A stretch of 64,000 nt of DNA, from contig NZ_CP155793.1 of assembly GCF_039729145.1 (NCBI RefSeq), positions 3,410,001 through 3,474,000 on the forward strand, written 5' to 3'. Of this stretch, positions 34,196 through 43,826 are shown piece by piece (position 1 is the stretch's first letter; the number at the start of each line of letters is the position of its first letter). Both the position numbers and the translations under genes were made by a program. The notes under the pieces were generated by a model that saw only the letters and a program-made list of their open reading frames with translations, made no database searches and was not told where the DNA came from. The stretch comes from Microbacterium sp. SY138. GTDB taxonomy: Bacteria > Actinomycetota > Actinomycetes > Actinomycetales > Microbacteriaceae.

Positions 34196-34587
34196 GCCCG
34201 ACGCCCCGACTGTCACCGGCCGACGAGACGAATCCGGCACTCGACATCTACCGGCAGCTCCGCGGCCTCATCGTGTCGGGCCAGCTCGGCGCGGGCGAGC
34301 GACTGCCGACGGTCCGACAGACGGCCAGCGACCTGGGTGTCGCCCCCGGAACCGCCGCGCGCGCGTACAAGATGCTCGAAGGCGAGGGGCTGGTGGTCTC
34401 GCGCACGGCCGCGGGCACGCGGGTCGCCGAGACGGCGGGAATCCTCCCCGCATCGGTGCTCCGGCGCATCCGCGAGCTGGTCGACGAAGCCGACGCGACC
34501 GACGCGGATCCGGACGACGTCATCGACGTGCTCCGTGCGATCTGGAAGACGCGCTCGAGCCCCGACGTCGACCTCGAGTCCGACTAG
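34189..34587 (+). CDS. GntR regulator, YtrA subfamily
   Basis: A 132-residue repressor with a winged helix (about 15-80: PALDIYRQLRGLIVSGQLGAGERLPTVRQTASDLGVAPGTAARAYKMLEGEGLV) and only a short 50-residue tail, the mark of YtrA-type GntR proteins, which dimerise through the tail. ATG at 34189 overlaps the preceding membrane-protein gene. Probably autoregulates the pair. Confidence 0.9.
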   Translation: MVSPTPRLSPADETNPALDIYRQLRGLIVSGQLGAGERLPTVRQTASDLGVAPGTAARAYKMLEGEGLVVSRTAAGTRVAETAGILPASVLRRIRELVDEADATDADPDDVIDVLRAIWKTRSSPDVDLESD

Positions 34588-34628
34588 GCGCGACGCTCAG
34601 AGAAAGCCCGACGCGGACGAACCCCTTC

Positions 34629-35690
34629 TCAGAACAGGGCGGGCTGCGGGACGTATGCGCGTGCAGGGGCGCCGGCGTCCGGGGCGAGCTCGGCCAGCGT
34701 GGGCGGGTCCCACTTCGGATCCCGGTCCTTGTCGACGATCTGCGCGCGGATGCCCTCGACGAGGTCGGGGTGCTCGTTCACGAACCACAGCACGCGGCGG
34801 TACTCGCCCTCGAGTGCGGCACGAAGCCCCGAAAGTTCACGCGCCTCGCGCACGGCATCGAGCGTGACAGCGAGGCCGGTCGGTGCGAGGCCCTCGAGAA
34901 GGTCCGCGATCGCGGCGGCCTCCGTCGTGCCCTGGGCCTGCAGGCGATCGATGATCTCGATCACGGTCGGAGCGGAGAAGGCGTCATCGATCCACTCCCG
35001 CCACGCCGGAAGCCGCGAGGGCTCCGGTGTCTCGTCGAACAGCAGGACGATCTCGCTGGGCCCCGTCGGATCGGCGCGGAAGGCGAGAGCCTCGCTCAAG
35101 GCGTCGAGGCGGTCCGACGGCACGAAGTGATCGGCGAAGCCGAGGTACACGGCATCCGCGCCGCTCATCGTCGCTCCGGTGAGGCCGAAGTACTCGCCGA
35201 AGCGTCCGGGGGCACGGCCGAGAAGCCAGGTGCCGCCGACGTCGGGCGTGAATCCGATGCGCGTCTCCGGCATCGCGAGCTTCGAGCGCTCCGTGACGAT
35301 GCGGATCGCCGCGTGCCCGGCCAGGCCGATGCCTCCCCCCATCGTGATGCCGTCGGCGAAGGACACGACCGGCTTGGGGTATTCGGCGATCATCGCGTTC
35401 AGCGCGTACTCGGCACGGAAGAACTCCGCGGTCTGATCAGCCTTCCCCGCCACGATCTGCCCGTGCAGAGCCCGCACGTCGCCGCCGGCGCACATGCCGC
35501 GATCCCCCGCTCCGTCGAGCAGCACGATCTGCACGTCGGTGTCGTCGCGCCAGGCGTTCAGCGCTGCGGTGAGGCTCTCGATCATGCCGACGTCGAGGGC
35601 GTTGATGGCCTCGGGGCGGTTGAGCGTGAGCCGCCCGAGCGCCCCTTCGGTGCGGACGAGGACGCGGGATGCAGCGTGAGAATCGGTCAC
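34629..35690 (-). CDS. 3-hydroxyisobutyryl-CoA hydrolase/enoyl-CoA hydratase family protein
   Basis: A 353-residue crotonase-fold enzyme. The oxyanion-hole segments are MCAGGDVRALH and GITMGGGIGLAGH; ETRIGFTPDVGGTWLL carries the Glu and Asp used by 3-hydroxyisobutyryl-CoA hydrolases. Length and C-terminal domain match HIBCH rather than simple hydratases. It acts in valine breakdown, releasing 3-hydroxyisobutyrate. GTG start at 35690. Monocistronic. Confidence 0.88.
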   Translation of the reverse strand: MTDSHAASRVLVRTEGALGRLTLNRPEAINALDVGMIESLTAALNAWRDDTDVQIVLLDGAGDRGMCAGGDVRALHGQIVAGKADQTAEFFRAEYALNAMIAEYPKPVVSFADGITMGGGIGLAGHAAIRIVTERSKLAMPETRIGFTPDVGGTWLLGRAPGRFGEYFGLTGATMSGADAVYLGFADHFVPSDRLDALSEALAFRADPTGPSEIVLLFDETPEPSRLPAWREWIDDAFSAPTVIEIIDRLQAQGTTEAAAIADLLEGLAPTGLAVTLDAVREARELSGLRAALEGEYRRVLWFVNEHPDLVEGIRAQIVDKDRDPKWDPPTLAELAPDAGAPARAYVPQPALF

Positions 35691-35803
35691 GCTGGCCAGG
35701 CTACCCCTTTCGGCAAGGGCGTCATTCCGCGCGAAATGCGGGATCCGACAGGGTTTTCCGGCAGGATAGGGAGGAACTGTTCAAATGCGACGAGAGGTCA
35801 CGG

Positions 35804-37918
35804 ATGCCTGAAGGACAGGTGCTCGAGTTCACGCACGTGACGAAGCGCTTCAATGAGGTGACCGCCGTCTCGGACTTCTCCGCGCGCGTCGAGCCCGGAG
35901 CCGTCACCGCCTTCCTCGGCCCGAACGGAGCCGGCAAGACCACCACGTTGCGCATCCTGCTCGGCCAGGTGCGCGCCACATCCGGCACGGCGACGATCGG
36001 CGGCACGACGTATGCCGAGCTCCGCCAGCCGCTGCGCACGATCGGAGCGGTACTCGAAGAGACCGTCTACCGTCCCCGTCGCACCGCCGAGCGCCAGCTG
36101 ACCATCGCCGCCAAGGCGAACGGCATCCCGCTGGCACGCGTCGGCGAAGTGCTCTCCCTGGTCGGCCTCGAGGGCGAGGGCGACTCGCGCATCGGCGGCT
36201 TCTCGCTCGGCATGCGTCAGCGGCTCAGCGTCGCGAACGCGCTCCTCGGCGACCCCGGGGCCCTCGTCTTCGACGAGCCGGCCAACGGACTCGACCCCGA
36301 GGGGATCCGCTGGATGCGACTCCTGATGCGTCGCCTCGCCGACGAGGGACGCACGGTCCTCGTGTCGTCGCACGTCCTCAGCGAGGTCGAACAGGTCGCC
36401 GACAACGTGCTCGTGCTCTCGAAGGGCACGCTCGTGCTGGCCAGCGGAATCGAGACGCTCGCCGACCCCAAGGGCGGCTCCGTGATCGTGGACGCCGCGG
36501 ATCGCGCCGGGCTGACGTCCGCGCTCGCTGCGGCCGGGTTCGACATCGAAGTGCTGCGCTCGGGTCTGACCGTGCGCGGCGGAGACGCCGAGACCGTGGG
36601 AGCCGTCGCGGCCGACGCAGGCATCGCCCTGAGCACCCTGGTGCAGCGCGGGCCGACTCTCGAAGACGTCTTCATCGACCTGATGCGGGGTGGCCGGTTC
36701 GCGCCGAACACTCCCGCAACGGCGAGCCCGCTCGTCGCGCCGAACACCCCGGAGACCGCATCCGAGGAGTCGACTCCCGCAGAGGCCGCTCCCGAAGAAG
36801 CATCTCCGGGACCCGCCGACTCCGTGGTCGCCATCCCGGTGGCCGCAGCAGCCGCCTGGGCGGCCGAGGCTGCGTCTGCTCCCGCAGGCGAGGCCGTGGC
36901 CTCGAATCTGGCAGCCTCCGTCGGCTCTGACGTATCCGAGGTATCTGACGCATCCGAGGTATCTGACGCATCCGAGGTATCTGACGCATCCGAGGTATCA
37001 GACGCATCCGAGGCAGAGGGCACGGAGAGCGCTGCGGACGAATCGCCTGCCGACACTGGTTCCACCGATGCGATCGCGACCGGAGAGTCGACGTCCGAGG
37101 AGGAGACTCCCGACGAAGAGGCTTCGGACGAAGAGGCTTCTGTCGACGAAACACCGGGCGAAGAAGCATCGATCGGCGAGTCCGGCGACGTCGCCTCGGG
37201 TGCGTTCGAGGTGGGCGACGCTCCGACCCTCGGCGAACAGTCCACCGACGAACAGGCTCCGGCTCGATCCTTCGATGAGATCCTGTTCGGCGCCGCCGTG
37301 CCGGCGGACACCGCAGACACGACGCCGTCCGACCTGACCTCCGGTGACGAGGACCACAGCGGGGTCGAGATCTTCGCGGATCTCGACCCCGCATCGGTCG
37401 CCACGGAATCGGACGCGCTGTCCTCCCACAGCGATGGCCCCTCATCCGCCGACACCGAGGACACCAGCTCTTCCGACGATGACGAGGAGGACCCGCGCTC
37501 TGCAGCGGTGAGTTCCATGCTCGCGGCCGCCGCCCGCGCGTACTACGAGGACGAGCCCAAGGACTACCCCCTGGGCGCAGAGGACGAGCCCGCCCAGGGC
37601 GAGGCGTCGGACAGCGAGGCTGCGGACTTCGAGGCTGCGGACGTCGAGGTTGCGGACGGCGAGGTTGCGGACGGCGAGGTTGCGGACGGCGAGGTTGCGG
37701 ACGTCGATACGCCGGAGGCCCCCGCGGAGAACGCACACTGGAGCGTCGCCTCCACGGGCGTCATCGACACCGTGCCCCTGGCCGAGGGTTCCGCGGGAGG
37801 CGACGAGACGACTCCCGATGACTCTGACGAGAGCACTCGCGAGAACCACGACGGTGAGAACCACGACGGCGAGAACCACGACGGCGAGAACCAGCACGGG
37901 GATCACCAGCACGGCTGA
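35804..37918 (+). CDS. ABC transporter ATPase with long acidic repeat tail
   Basis: A 704-residue protein. Residues 1-300 are an ABC-2-type ATPase: Walker A GPNGAGKTT at 39-47, signature FSLGMRQR, Walker B LVFDEPANGLD, then the usual C-terminal accessory domain ending in LEDVFIDLMRGG. Residues 305-704 are acidic and low-complexity, with tandem repeats EVSDAS (four), EVADG-like (six) and ENHDG-like (five), ending His-rich. ATG at 35804 has GAGAGG 6 bases upstream. No permease gene is adjacent, which is unusual for this type. The tail should be intrinsically disordered; its role is unknown. Confidence 0.88.
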   Translation: MPEGQVLEFTHVTKRFNEVTAVSDFSARVEPGAVTAFLGPNGAGKTTTLRILLGQVRATSGTATIGGTTYAELRQPLRTIGAVLEETVYRPRRTAERQLTIAAKANGIPLARVGEVLSLVGLEGEGDSRIGGFSLGMRQRLSVANALLGDPGALVFDEPANGLDPEGIRWMRLLMRRLADEGRTVLVSSHVLSEVEQVADNVLVLSKGTLVLASGIETLADPKGGSVIVDAADRAGLTSALAAAGFDIEVLRSGLTVRGGDAETVGAVAADAGIALSTLVQRGPTLEDVFIDLMRGGRFAPNTPATASPLVAPNTPETASEESTPAEAAPEEASPGPADSVVAIPVAAAAAWAAEAASAPAGEAVASNLAASVGSDVSEVSDASEVSDASEVSDASEVSDASEAEGTESAADESPADTGSTDAIATGESTSEEETPDEEASDEEASVDETPGEEASIGESGDVASGAFEVGDAPTLGEQSTDEQAPARSFDEILFGAAVPADTADTTPSDLTSGDEDHSGVEIFADLDPASVATESDALSSHSDGPSSADTEDTSSSDDDEEDPRSAAVSSMLAAAARAYYEDEPKDYPLGAEDEPAQGEASDSEAADFEAADVEVADGEVADGEVADGEVADVDTPEAPAENAHWSVASTGVIDTVPLAEGSAGGDETTPDDSDESTRENHDGENHDGENHDGENQHGDHQHG
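36941..37012 (+). repeat. Four 18-bp coding repeats (VSDASE)
   Basis: GTATCTGACGCATCCGAG occurs four times without gaps (one base differs in the last) inside the acidic tail of the ABC ATPase. All units keep the frame. Confidence 0.9.
37616..37705 (+). repeat. Six 15-bp coding repeats (E-V/A-A-D-x)
   Basis: GAGGTTGCGGACGGC and close variants occur six times in tandem within the ABC ATPase tail; three central units are identical. Confidence 0.9.
37841..37915 (+). repeat. Five 15-bp coding repeats at the C-terminus (ENHDG)
   Basis: GAGAACCACGACGGC and variants run to the stop codon of the ABC ATPase gene, giving a His/Asp-rich end. Confidence 0.9.
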
Positions 37919-37933
37919 GCGCCTCGCCGACGA

Positions 37934-37969
37934 GAACGCCCTCCGGACCTGCGGGTCTGGAGGGCGTTC
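37934..37969. terminator. Intrinsic terminator hairpin
   Basis: A perfect 11-bp stem, GAACGCCCTCC (37934-37944) with its complement at 37959-37969, extended by GGAC/GTCT bases around a TGCGG loop. It lies between the convergent ABC ATPase gene and the PH-like protein gene. Confidence 0.85.
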
Positions 37970-38020
37970 TGCGTTGAAGGGAGGCCGTGCATCGCGAGGC
38001 ACCGCCTCCCGACGTCGGCG

Positions 38021-38470
38021 TCAGGCGGGCCGGGGGCGGATGACGGGGCGTCGTCGGCCCTTCGAGACCGGGACCGGTGCTGTGGCCACGATCTCCTCGA
38101 CGTTCGCCGGTTCGGTCGACACATCGAGCCGGAGTGCCTGAGTGAGCGCGAGCCCGTGGCTGGTGGTGAGGATCAGTCGGCGGTACTGCGGGTCGCCTTC
38201 GAGATCGATCACGACGCTCGGGCGACGCCGGCGGATCAGCACGAAGTCGAGGCTGCCCGCGGCCTTCCAGCTGCCTGCGGCGAGAACACCGGGAATGTGC
38301 GTCCCCGGGTTCGGGACTCCGCGGAGCCAGGTCCAGGCGTCTTCCGTCAGCTGCACCTTGGTGATGGTGTCGCGCGCGATACGGAGGTTGTCGCGGTGGA
38401 AGGTGGCGGCACGTTCGATCGGCGAGAGCACGACCTCCAGTTGCGTCTGGTCCAGCAGCAACGTCACCAT
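38021..38470 (-). CDS. Conserved hypothetical protein, possibly PH-like
   Basis: A 149-residue soluble protein of mixed beta-strands and a C-terminal helix (VEVVLSPIERAATFHRDNLRI..., then SLDFVLIRRRRPSVVIDL and YRRLILTTSHGLALTQALR). Strand order suggests a bacterial PH-like fold, which is a guess. ATG at 38470 follows GGGGGA closely; GTG directly after it is equally possible. The frame is also open to GTG at 38551. No close functional neighbour. Confidence 0.65.
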   Translation of the reverse strand: MVTLLLDQTQLEVVLSPIERAATFHRDNLRIARDTITKVQLTEDAWTWLRGVPNPGTHIPGVLAAGSWKAAGSLDFVLIRRRRPSVVIDLEGDPQYRRLILTTSHGLALTQALRLDVSTEPANVEEIVATAPVPVSKGRRRPVIRPRPA

Positions 38471-38577
38471 GTCCCCCAGTCTGCCAGCGCGGCCCTGCCA
38501 GTTGTCTGGAAGTTGCTCACAGGAACGCAACGATCCCTTGTCGATCAGCACCAGTCATCACGCATTCCTCCCGAGAT

Positions 38578-38600
38578 TCGAATATATGTACTATACTCGA
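38578..38600. promoter_or_regulatory. AT-rich inverted repeat with embedded TATA elements
   Basis: TCGAATATA-TGTAC-TATACTCGA is an inverted repeat with one mismatch in a 9-bp arm, standing out from GC-rich surroundings. On the minus strand it includes TATAGT, a good -10 element for the downstream minus-strand gene at 38021-38470, 110-130 bases away. Confidence 0.45.
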
Positions 38601-38680
38601 TTCATCGCGGCATCCGGGCGCCGAGAAGCACCGCTGGCGTCGGCGTCGAAGAGTGAAACCCGTGTGCGCGTGTGCCCGCG

Positions 38681-40003
38681 TTACGGCCGCGCCGCAGCCG
38701 CAGCGGTCGCAGCGACTGGAAGTGCGGCCTCGATCTGCTGCAGTTCCTCCTCGCCGTGTGCGGCGGTGAGGAACCAGGCTTCGAACACGCTCGGCGGAAG
38801 AGCGACGCCCTGCTCGCGCAGCGAGTGGAAGAACGGCGCGTAGCGGAACGACTCCTGCGCCTGCGCTTCGGCATAGTTGCGCGGCGCCGAGGCCCGGAAA
38901 GAAGCGTTGAACAGGTTGCCGGCGGTGGCCACCGCGTGCGTGACACCGGCCGACGTGAGCGCGGCGTCGAGCGCGGTGGACACCCGAGCGGATGCGGCGT
39001 CGACGGTCGCATAGACCTCGGGGGTCGCGAGCCGCAGCGTCGCGAGACCCGCAGCGACCGAGAGCGGGTTTCCGGACAGTGTGCCCGCCTGGTAGACCGG
39101 CCCGAGCGGGGCCAGCAGGTCCATGACCTCGGCACGTCCACCGAGCGCGGCCAGCGGCATGCCCCCGCCGACGACCTTGCCGAACGTGAAGATGTCGGGC
39201 AGGTAGTCCTCGCCGGCGGCGGCCTGCAGCCCCCAGAATCCGGCCGGGTGCACCCGGAATCCGGTGAGCACCTCGTCGAGGATCATCAGTGCGCCATGAG
39301 CATGCGCGGTCTCGGCGATCAGACGGTTGAATCCGGGCAGCGGAGCGACCACGCCCATGTTCGCAGCCGAGGCCTCGACGATGACGGCGGCGATGCGCTG
39401 ACCGTGCTCGGCGAACACGGCGGCCAGAGCCTCCGGGTCGTTGTAGCCGATCACGAGGGTCTGGGCGGCGATCGGCGCGGGCACCCCGGCGGAGCCCGGC
39501 AGCGCGAGCGTCGCGACGCCGGAACCGGCTTCCGCGAGAAGGCCGTCGGAGTGGCCGTGGTAGTGACCGGCGAACTTCACGAGCAGGTCGCGACCGGTGG
39601 CACCGCGCGCGAGGCGGATGGCCGTCATGGTCGCCTCGGTGCCCGTGGAGACCAGGCGCACGCGCTCGATGGGTCGGGTCTCGCCGAACCGCACACGGTC
39701 GGCGATCAGCGCGGCGAGTTCGACCTCGCCCTCGGTCGGAGCGCCGAACGAGAGCCCACGGGACGCGGCTTCCTGCACCGCGGCGACGATCTCCGGGTGC
39801 GCATGCCCGAGAAGCGCAGGACCCCACGAGGCGACGAGATCGACGTACTCGCGACCGGCGGCATCGGTGACCCTCGCGCCCTTCGCCGAGGCGAGGAACC
39901 GCGGCGTGCCACCGACCGATCCGTAGGCGCGCACCGGCGAGTTGACCCCACCGGGAATCACCGCGCGGGCAGCGGAGAACAGGTCGTCGTTGCGGTCGGT
40001 CAT
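38681..40003 (-). CDS. hemL: Glutamate-1-semialdehyde 2,1-aminomutase
   Basis: A 440-residue PLP enzyme that converts glutamate-1-semialdehyde to 5-aminolevulinate. The Schiff-base Lys is K276 in [12 protein letters not shown]; other marks are [33 protein letters not shown] and [11 protein letters not shown] at 40003 has GAGGAG 9 bases upstream and lies 22 bases after the hemB stop, so it ends the hemQCDBL unit. Confidence 0.97.
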   Translation of the reverse strand: MTDRNDDLFSAARAVIPGGVNSPVRAYGSVGGTPRFLASAKGARVTDAAGREYVDLVASWGPALLGHAHPEIVAAVQEAASRGLSFGAPTEGEVELAALIADRVRFGETRPIERVRLVSTGTEATMTAIRLARGATGRDLLVKFAGHYHGHSDGLLAEAGSGVATLALPGSAGVPAPIAAQTLVIGYNDPEALAAVFAEHGQRIAAVIVEASAANMGVVAPLPGFNRLIAETAHAHGALMILDEVLTGFRVHPAGFWGLQAAAGEDYLPDIFTFGKVVGGGMPLAALGGRAEVMDLLAPLGPVYQAGTLSGNPLSVAAGLATLRLATPEVYATVDAASARVSTALDAALTSAGVTHAVATAGNLFNASFRASAPRNYAEAQAQESFRYAPFFHSLREQGVALPPSVFEAWFLTAAHGEEELQQIEAALPVAATAAAAARP

Positions 40004-40025
40004 GAAGGAGAGCTCCTCGCAGAAG

Positions 40026-41003
40026 TCAGTCGCGCAGCCAGCCGGCCGCTTCGGTGGCCCAGTAGGTGAGCACCGCATCCGCACCGGCGCGGCGGATGGA
40101 GAGAAGGGACTCGAGGATGGCCGCGCGACGGTCGATCCACCCGTTCGCACCGGCGGCCTCGATCATGGCGTACTCGCCGGAGACCTGATATGCCCACACT
40201 GGAATACTCACGGTGTCGCGCACCTCGCGCAGCACGTCGAGGAAGGCCATCGCCGGCTTCACCATGACGATGTCGGCTCCCTCGGCCTCATCGACGACGG
40301 CCTCGCGCACACCCTCGCGCCGGTTGCCCGGGTCGAGCTGGTACGTGCGACGATCGCCGGTGAGCTGAGAGTCGACAGCCTCGCGGAAGGGTCCGTAGAA
40401 GGCGCTGGCGTACTTCGCGGCATACGCGAGCAGGAGGGTGTCGGTGAACCCCTCGGCGTCGAGCGCCCGGCGGATCACCGCGACCTGGCCGTCCATCATC
40501 CCGGAGAGCCCCAGCAGCTGAGAACCTGCGCGCGCCTGTGCGAGCGCCATCGAGGTGTACCGCTCGAGAGTCGCGTCGTTGTCGACGGAGCCATCGGCGG
40601 CCAGAACGCCGCAGTGGCCGTGATCGGTGAACTCGTCCAGGCACAGGTCGGTCTGCACGACGAGCGCGTCGCCGACCTCGGCGGCCAGCGCCTCGGTCGC
40701 GACGTTCAGGATGCCGTGCGGATCGTCGGCTCCCGACCCGACGGCGTCGCGGACGGCGGGCACGCCGAACAGCATCACTCCGCCGACACCGGTCTCCGCC
40801 GCCTGGACCGCCGCCGCGCGCAGTGAATCCAGGGAGTGCTGAGCGACGCCGGGCATCGAGCCGATCTGCACGGGCTCGGAGATGCCTTCGCGCACGAAGA
40901 GCGGAAGCACGAGCTGTCGAGGCTGCAGCGAGGTCTCACGCACGAGATCTCGCACCGCCCGCGACTGCCGCAGACGCCTCAGTCGAACGTCGGGAAAGCT
41001 CAC
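40026..41003 (-). CDS. hemB: Porphobilinogen synthase (5-aminolevulinate dehydratase)
   Basis: A 325-residue TIM-barrel enzyme joining two 5-aminolevulinate molecules. The active-site lysines are in [15 protein letters not shown] and [12 protein letters not shown]. The metal region reads [14 protein letters not shown]: the second Cys of the zinc-type site is Asp, so magnesium dependence or a mixed site is likely. The GTG start overlaps the hemD stop (GTGA). Confidence 0.97.
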   Translation of the reverse strand: MSFPDVRLRRLRQSRAVRDLVRETSLQPRQLVLPLFVREGISEPVQIGSMPGVAQHSLDSLRAAAVQAAETGVGGVMLFGVPAVRDAVGSGADDPHGILNVATEALAAEVGDALVVQTDLCLDEFTDHGHCGVLAADGSVDNDATLERYTSMALAQARAGSQLLGLSGMMDGQVAVIRRALDAEGFTDTLLLAYAAKYASAFYGPFREAVDSQLTGDRRTYQLDPGNRREGVREAVVDEAEGADIVMVKPAMAFLDVLREVRDTVSIPVWAYQVSGEYAMIEAAGANGWIDRRAAILESLLSIRRAGADAVLTYWATEAAGWLRD

Positions 41004-41797
41004 GGCGCGAACTCGTCGGCCGCGTGCGGAAGAGTGAAGTGCGAGACCGCATCGATGAGCGCGTCGACGGTCTGGCGGTCGGCGACGACCGACACGGGCA
41101 GGCCCGCACGCTGCGCGTCCTTCGCGGTCCGCGGTCCGATCGCGGCGAGCAGCGTCTCGTCCGGGATCTCCGGGAACTGCTCGCGCACCTGCTCGGCGAC
41201 CGACCCACTGGTGATCAGGATCGCGTTGATCCGTCCGTTCTCGACGTCGCGGCGGATGCGCTCCGTCACCGGCACTCCCACCGTGCGATAGGCGACGACG
41301 CCGTGCACGTCGTGACCAGCCTCGGAGAGCAACCGGCTCAGCACCGGCTTCGCGATCTCGCTGCGCAGGGCGAGGATACGGCGCGGCTCCTTCTCGAGGG
41401 CGATGAGCTGCTGCGCCATCCCCTCGGCGGAGTTGTCCTGCTCGGGAACCAGCGTCACCTCGTAGCCGACCGCCTGCAGAGCCGCGGCGGTCGTCTCACC
41501 GACGGCGGCGATCTTGGTCGCACGCGGCACGACGGCCCGGTGCGCGAAGAGCACGTCGACGGTGGTGGCGCTGGTGACGGTCAGCCAGTCGAACTCCCCC
41601 GCGGCCAGTTGCGCGAGCGCGGAGTCGAGCGTCGCCTGATCGGTCGTCGGCGCGAAGTTGATGAGCGGCGCGACGACGGGCACGGCGCCCAGCGCGCGCA
41701 GACTCGCGGCGACGCTGTCGCCCCACGGCCCGCCACGGGGCACGAGGATGCGCCAGCCGTCCAGCGGTCGGTCCTGCTTGATTTCGGAAGTGGTCAT
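41000..41797 (-). CDS. hemD: Uroporphyrinogen-III synthase
   Basis: A 265-residue two-lobed enzyme that closes hydroxymethylbilane with inversion of ring D. Family segments include ILVPRGGPWG, DWLTVTSATTVDVLF, VAAVGETTA-like (IAAVGETTAAAL), AYRTV and ILITSGSVAEQV. It overlaps hemC (ATGA) and hemB (GTGA), as in many actinobacterial haem operons. Confidence 0.93.
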   Translation of the reverse strand: MTTSEIKQDRPLDGWRILVPRGGPWGDSVAASLRALGAVPVVAPLINFAPTTDQATLDSALAQLAAGEFDWLTVTSATTVDVLFAHRAVVPRATKIAAVGETTAAALQAVGYEVTLVPEQDNSAEGMAQQLIALEKEPRRILALRSEIAKPVLSRLLSEAGHDVHGVVAYRTVGVPVTERIRRDVENGRINAILITSGSVAEQVREQFPEIPDETLLAAIGPRTAKDAQRAGLPVSVVADRQTVDALIDAVSHFTLPHAADEFAP

Positions 41798-42789
41798 GAG
41801 GATTGCTCTCGGGATACGAGGCCGGCCGCCCCTTGATCGAGCAGCCGACGGGCAACAGTGAACCCGAGCTCGCGCGCTGCGTGCATCGGGTCTGCACCAT
41901 CGGCAGCATCCGCTCCATTGCCACTGCCGTTCCGACGAATATACTCCCCGTTCAGGTCTTCGGTGACGTCGAGGCCGATCCGGCGCCCTCCGTCAGCGGC
42001 ATAGACGACCGTCCTGACCCGGATCGAGGAGCCGTCCACCACGGCGTGCGCGGCCATCGGCGCCTGGCATCCGGCATCCAGTCCCTGCAGGATCGCGCGC
42101 TCGACGGTGATGGCCAGACGGGTGTCGGCGTCGTCGAGACCGGCGAGAGCCGCGAGCAGCTCTTCCGGTGCATCGGCACGGGTCTCGACGGCGAGCGATC
42201 CCTGCCCGGGCGCGGTCGGCCATTCGGCGAGACCGAGCTCTTCCCGTCGCAGCGGAGACTTCGCTCCGAGTCTCGAGAGGCCCGCCGCCGCGAGGATCAC
42301 CGCATCCAGCTCCCCGGAGGCGACCCGGGCGAGACGGGAGTCGACGTTGCCGCGGATGTCGACCACCTCGGCGCCCGGCGCCCGACGACGCACCTGCGCG
42401 ATACGCCGCGGCGAACCGGTTCCGACCGTGCTGCCGGAGCGCAGTTCGTGCAGTGCGGTGCCGTCGCGGGTGAGGACCACATCGCGCGGATCCTCACGCT
42501 TCGGCGTCGCGGCGATCACGAGGCCATCGGGGATCGCCGTCGGCAGATCCTTCAACGAGTGCACGAGAAAATCGCACTCCCCCGCGAACAGCGCCTCGCG
42601 AAGGCGCGTGGCGAAGATGCCCTGGCCGCCGATCTCGGAGAGGGATGCACGATTCGTGTCGCCCTCGCTGGTGATCGGGACGAGTTCGACCCGACGCCCC
42701 GAGAGCTTCTCGAGGGCCGTGGCGACATGGCCCGACTGCGCCTGCGCGAGCGCACTGCGACGGGTACCCAGACGGATGGGGGTGCTCAT
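41794..42789 (-). CDS. hemC: Hydroxymethylbilane synthase (porphobilinogen deaminase)
   Basis: A 331-residue enzyme. LGTRRSALAQAQSGHVA opens the protein; HSLKDLPT and the Arg-rich substrate region follow; C241 in LDAGCQAPMAAHAV carries the dipyrromethane cofactor. It polymerises four porphobilinogens. Starts 4 bases after the hemQ stop. Confidence 0.97.
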   Translation of the reverse strand: MSTPIRLGTRRSALAQAQSGHVATALEKLSGRRVELVPITSEGDTNRASLSEIGGQGIFATRLREALFAGECDFLVHSLKDLPTAIPDGLVIAATPKREDPRDVVLTRDGTALHELRSGSTVGTGSPRRIAQVRRRAPGAEVVDIRGNVDSRLARVASGELDAVILAAAGLSRLGAKSPLRREELGLAEWPTAPGQGSLAVETRADAPEELLAALAGLDDADTRLAITVERAILQGLDAGCQAPMAAHAVVDGSSIRVRTVVYAADGGRRIGLDVTEDLNGEYIRRNGSGNGADAADGADPMHAARELGFTVARRLLDQGAAGLVSREQSS

Positions 42790-42793
42790 GGGC

Positions 42794-43471
42794 TTACTGG
42801 AGGACGTCCGCGATCTCGTCGAACCGGAGCCTGCGCCCCGTGTAGAAGGGCACCTCCTCCTTCACATACATGCGGGCGTCGGTGTAGCGGAGGTCGCGCA
42901 TCATGTCGACGAGGTCGGTGAGCTCATCGGCCTCGAGCGGAAGCAGCCACTCGTAGTCGCCGAGCGCGAACGACGCGACGGTGTTCGCGAGCACACCCTT
43001 GAAGGCGGCACCCTTGCGGCCGTGGTCGGCGAGCATCTTGCGACGCTCCTCCTCCGGCGCGAGGTACCACTCGGGCGTGCGCACGAACGGGTACAGGCAC
43101 AGCCATTCCTTGGGGTCGACCCCGCGGAGGAAGCCCGGAACGTGCGAGCGGTTGAACTCGGCGTCGCGGTGCACGCCCATCACGTTCCACACCGGGAGCA
43201 GCGCACGCAGGAGTTCGGTGCGACGAAGGCGGCGGAGCGCCTTCTGCAGCTCCTCGGCGGTGTCGCCGTGCAGCCACACCATGAGGTCGGCATCGGCCTT
43301 GAGGCCGGAGACGTCGTAGAAGCCGCGGACGGTGACTCCGGAGTCCTCGATGTAGGAGACGATCGTCTCGAGCTCGGTCGAGTCGGTCTCCGTCACGGGG
43401 ACGTCGGGGTTTCGTCGCCAGACAGCCCAGAGGGTGAAGCCGGACGGGTTCTCATCGCGCTCTTCGGACAT
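42794..43471 (-). CDS. hemQ: Coproheme decarboxylase (chlorite dismutase family)
   Basis: A 225-residue protein of the chlorite dismutase superfamily that decarboxylates coproheme to haem b, last step of the coproporphyrin-dependent pathway. The catalytic Tyr lies in LYPFVRTPEWY and the proximal haem His in MLADHGRKG. No distal Arg motif of true chlorite dismutases is evident. Two consecutive ATGs occur; the second (43471) has better spacing from GGGGAG. Leads the hemQCDBL unit. Confidence 0.96.
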   Translation of the reverse strand: MSEERDENPSGFTLWAVWRRNPDVPVTETDSTELETIVSYIEDSGVTVRGFYDVSGLKADADLMVWLHGDTAEELQKALRRLRRTELLRALLPVWNVMGVHRDAEFNRSHVPGFLRGVDPKEWLCLYPFVRTPEWYLAPEEERRKMLADHGRKGAAFKGVLANTVASFALGDYEWLLPLEADELTDLVDMMRDLRYTDARMYVKEEVPFYTGRRLRFDEIADVLQ

Positions 43472-43553
43472 CATGCTCCCCAGTCTGCCTCGTTTGCGCA
43501 GGAGCCGCTAATCACCCGCGAGGGCTGCTCACGGCATCCTGGAATGCTGCACC

Positions 43554-43826
43554 TCAGCGCGAGAGGAAGCGCGCGATCGCCCAGACCGCGCCCCCCACCG
43601 CCGCGGCGATGCCGACCGCGGCGGCGATCGCCCCGATCGGGTTGCGGTCCGCGAACACGCGGGCCTTCGCCGCCGCACGCGTCGATGCCTTCTCGACCCG
43701 GCGTGGGATGTTCCCCCTGACCTCGATCGCCGCGAGGGCGGCCTTCAGCTCGGCGCGGGCCGAGGCGACGGGGTCGACGATCCCGCCGGGAACGGCGGTG
43801 CGCGGCAGCGACTCAGAATTCGTCAT
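43554..43826 (-). CDS. DUF3618-like small membrane protein
   Basis: A 90-residue protein: an acidic/basic helix (VASARAELKAALAAIEVRGNIPRRVEKAS) with a C-terminal transmembrane helix (GAIAAAVGIAAAVGGAVWAIARFL). The order resembles DUF3618 proteins, found next to phage_holin_3_6-type proteins. It overlaps the preceding gene by 14 bases and is the last of a three-gene envelope-associated set between hemY and hemQ. Confidence 0.75.
   Translation of the reverse strand: MTNSESLPRTAVPGGIVDPVASARAELKAALAAIEVRGNIPRRVEKASTRAAAKARVFADRNPIGAIAAAVGIAAAVGGAVWAIARFLSR

Noticed and set aside
36941..37915. Tandem repeats considered as a CRISPR array or intergenic VNTR
   Set aside because: They are in frame inside the ABC ATPase gene, have no spacers and encode acidic repeats.
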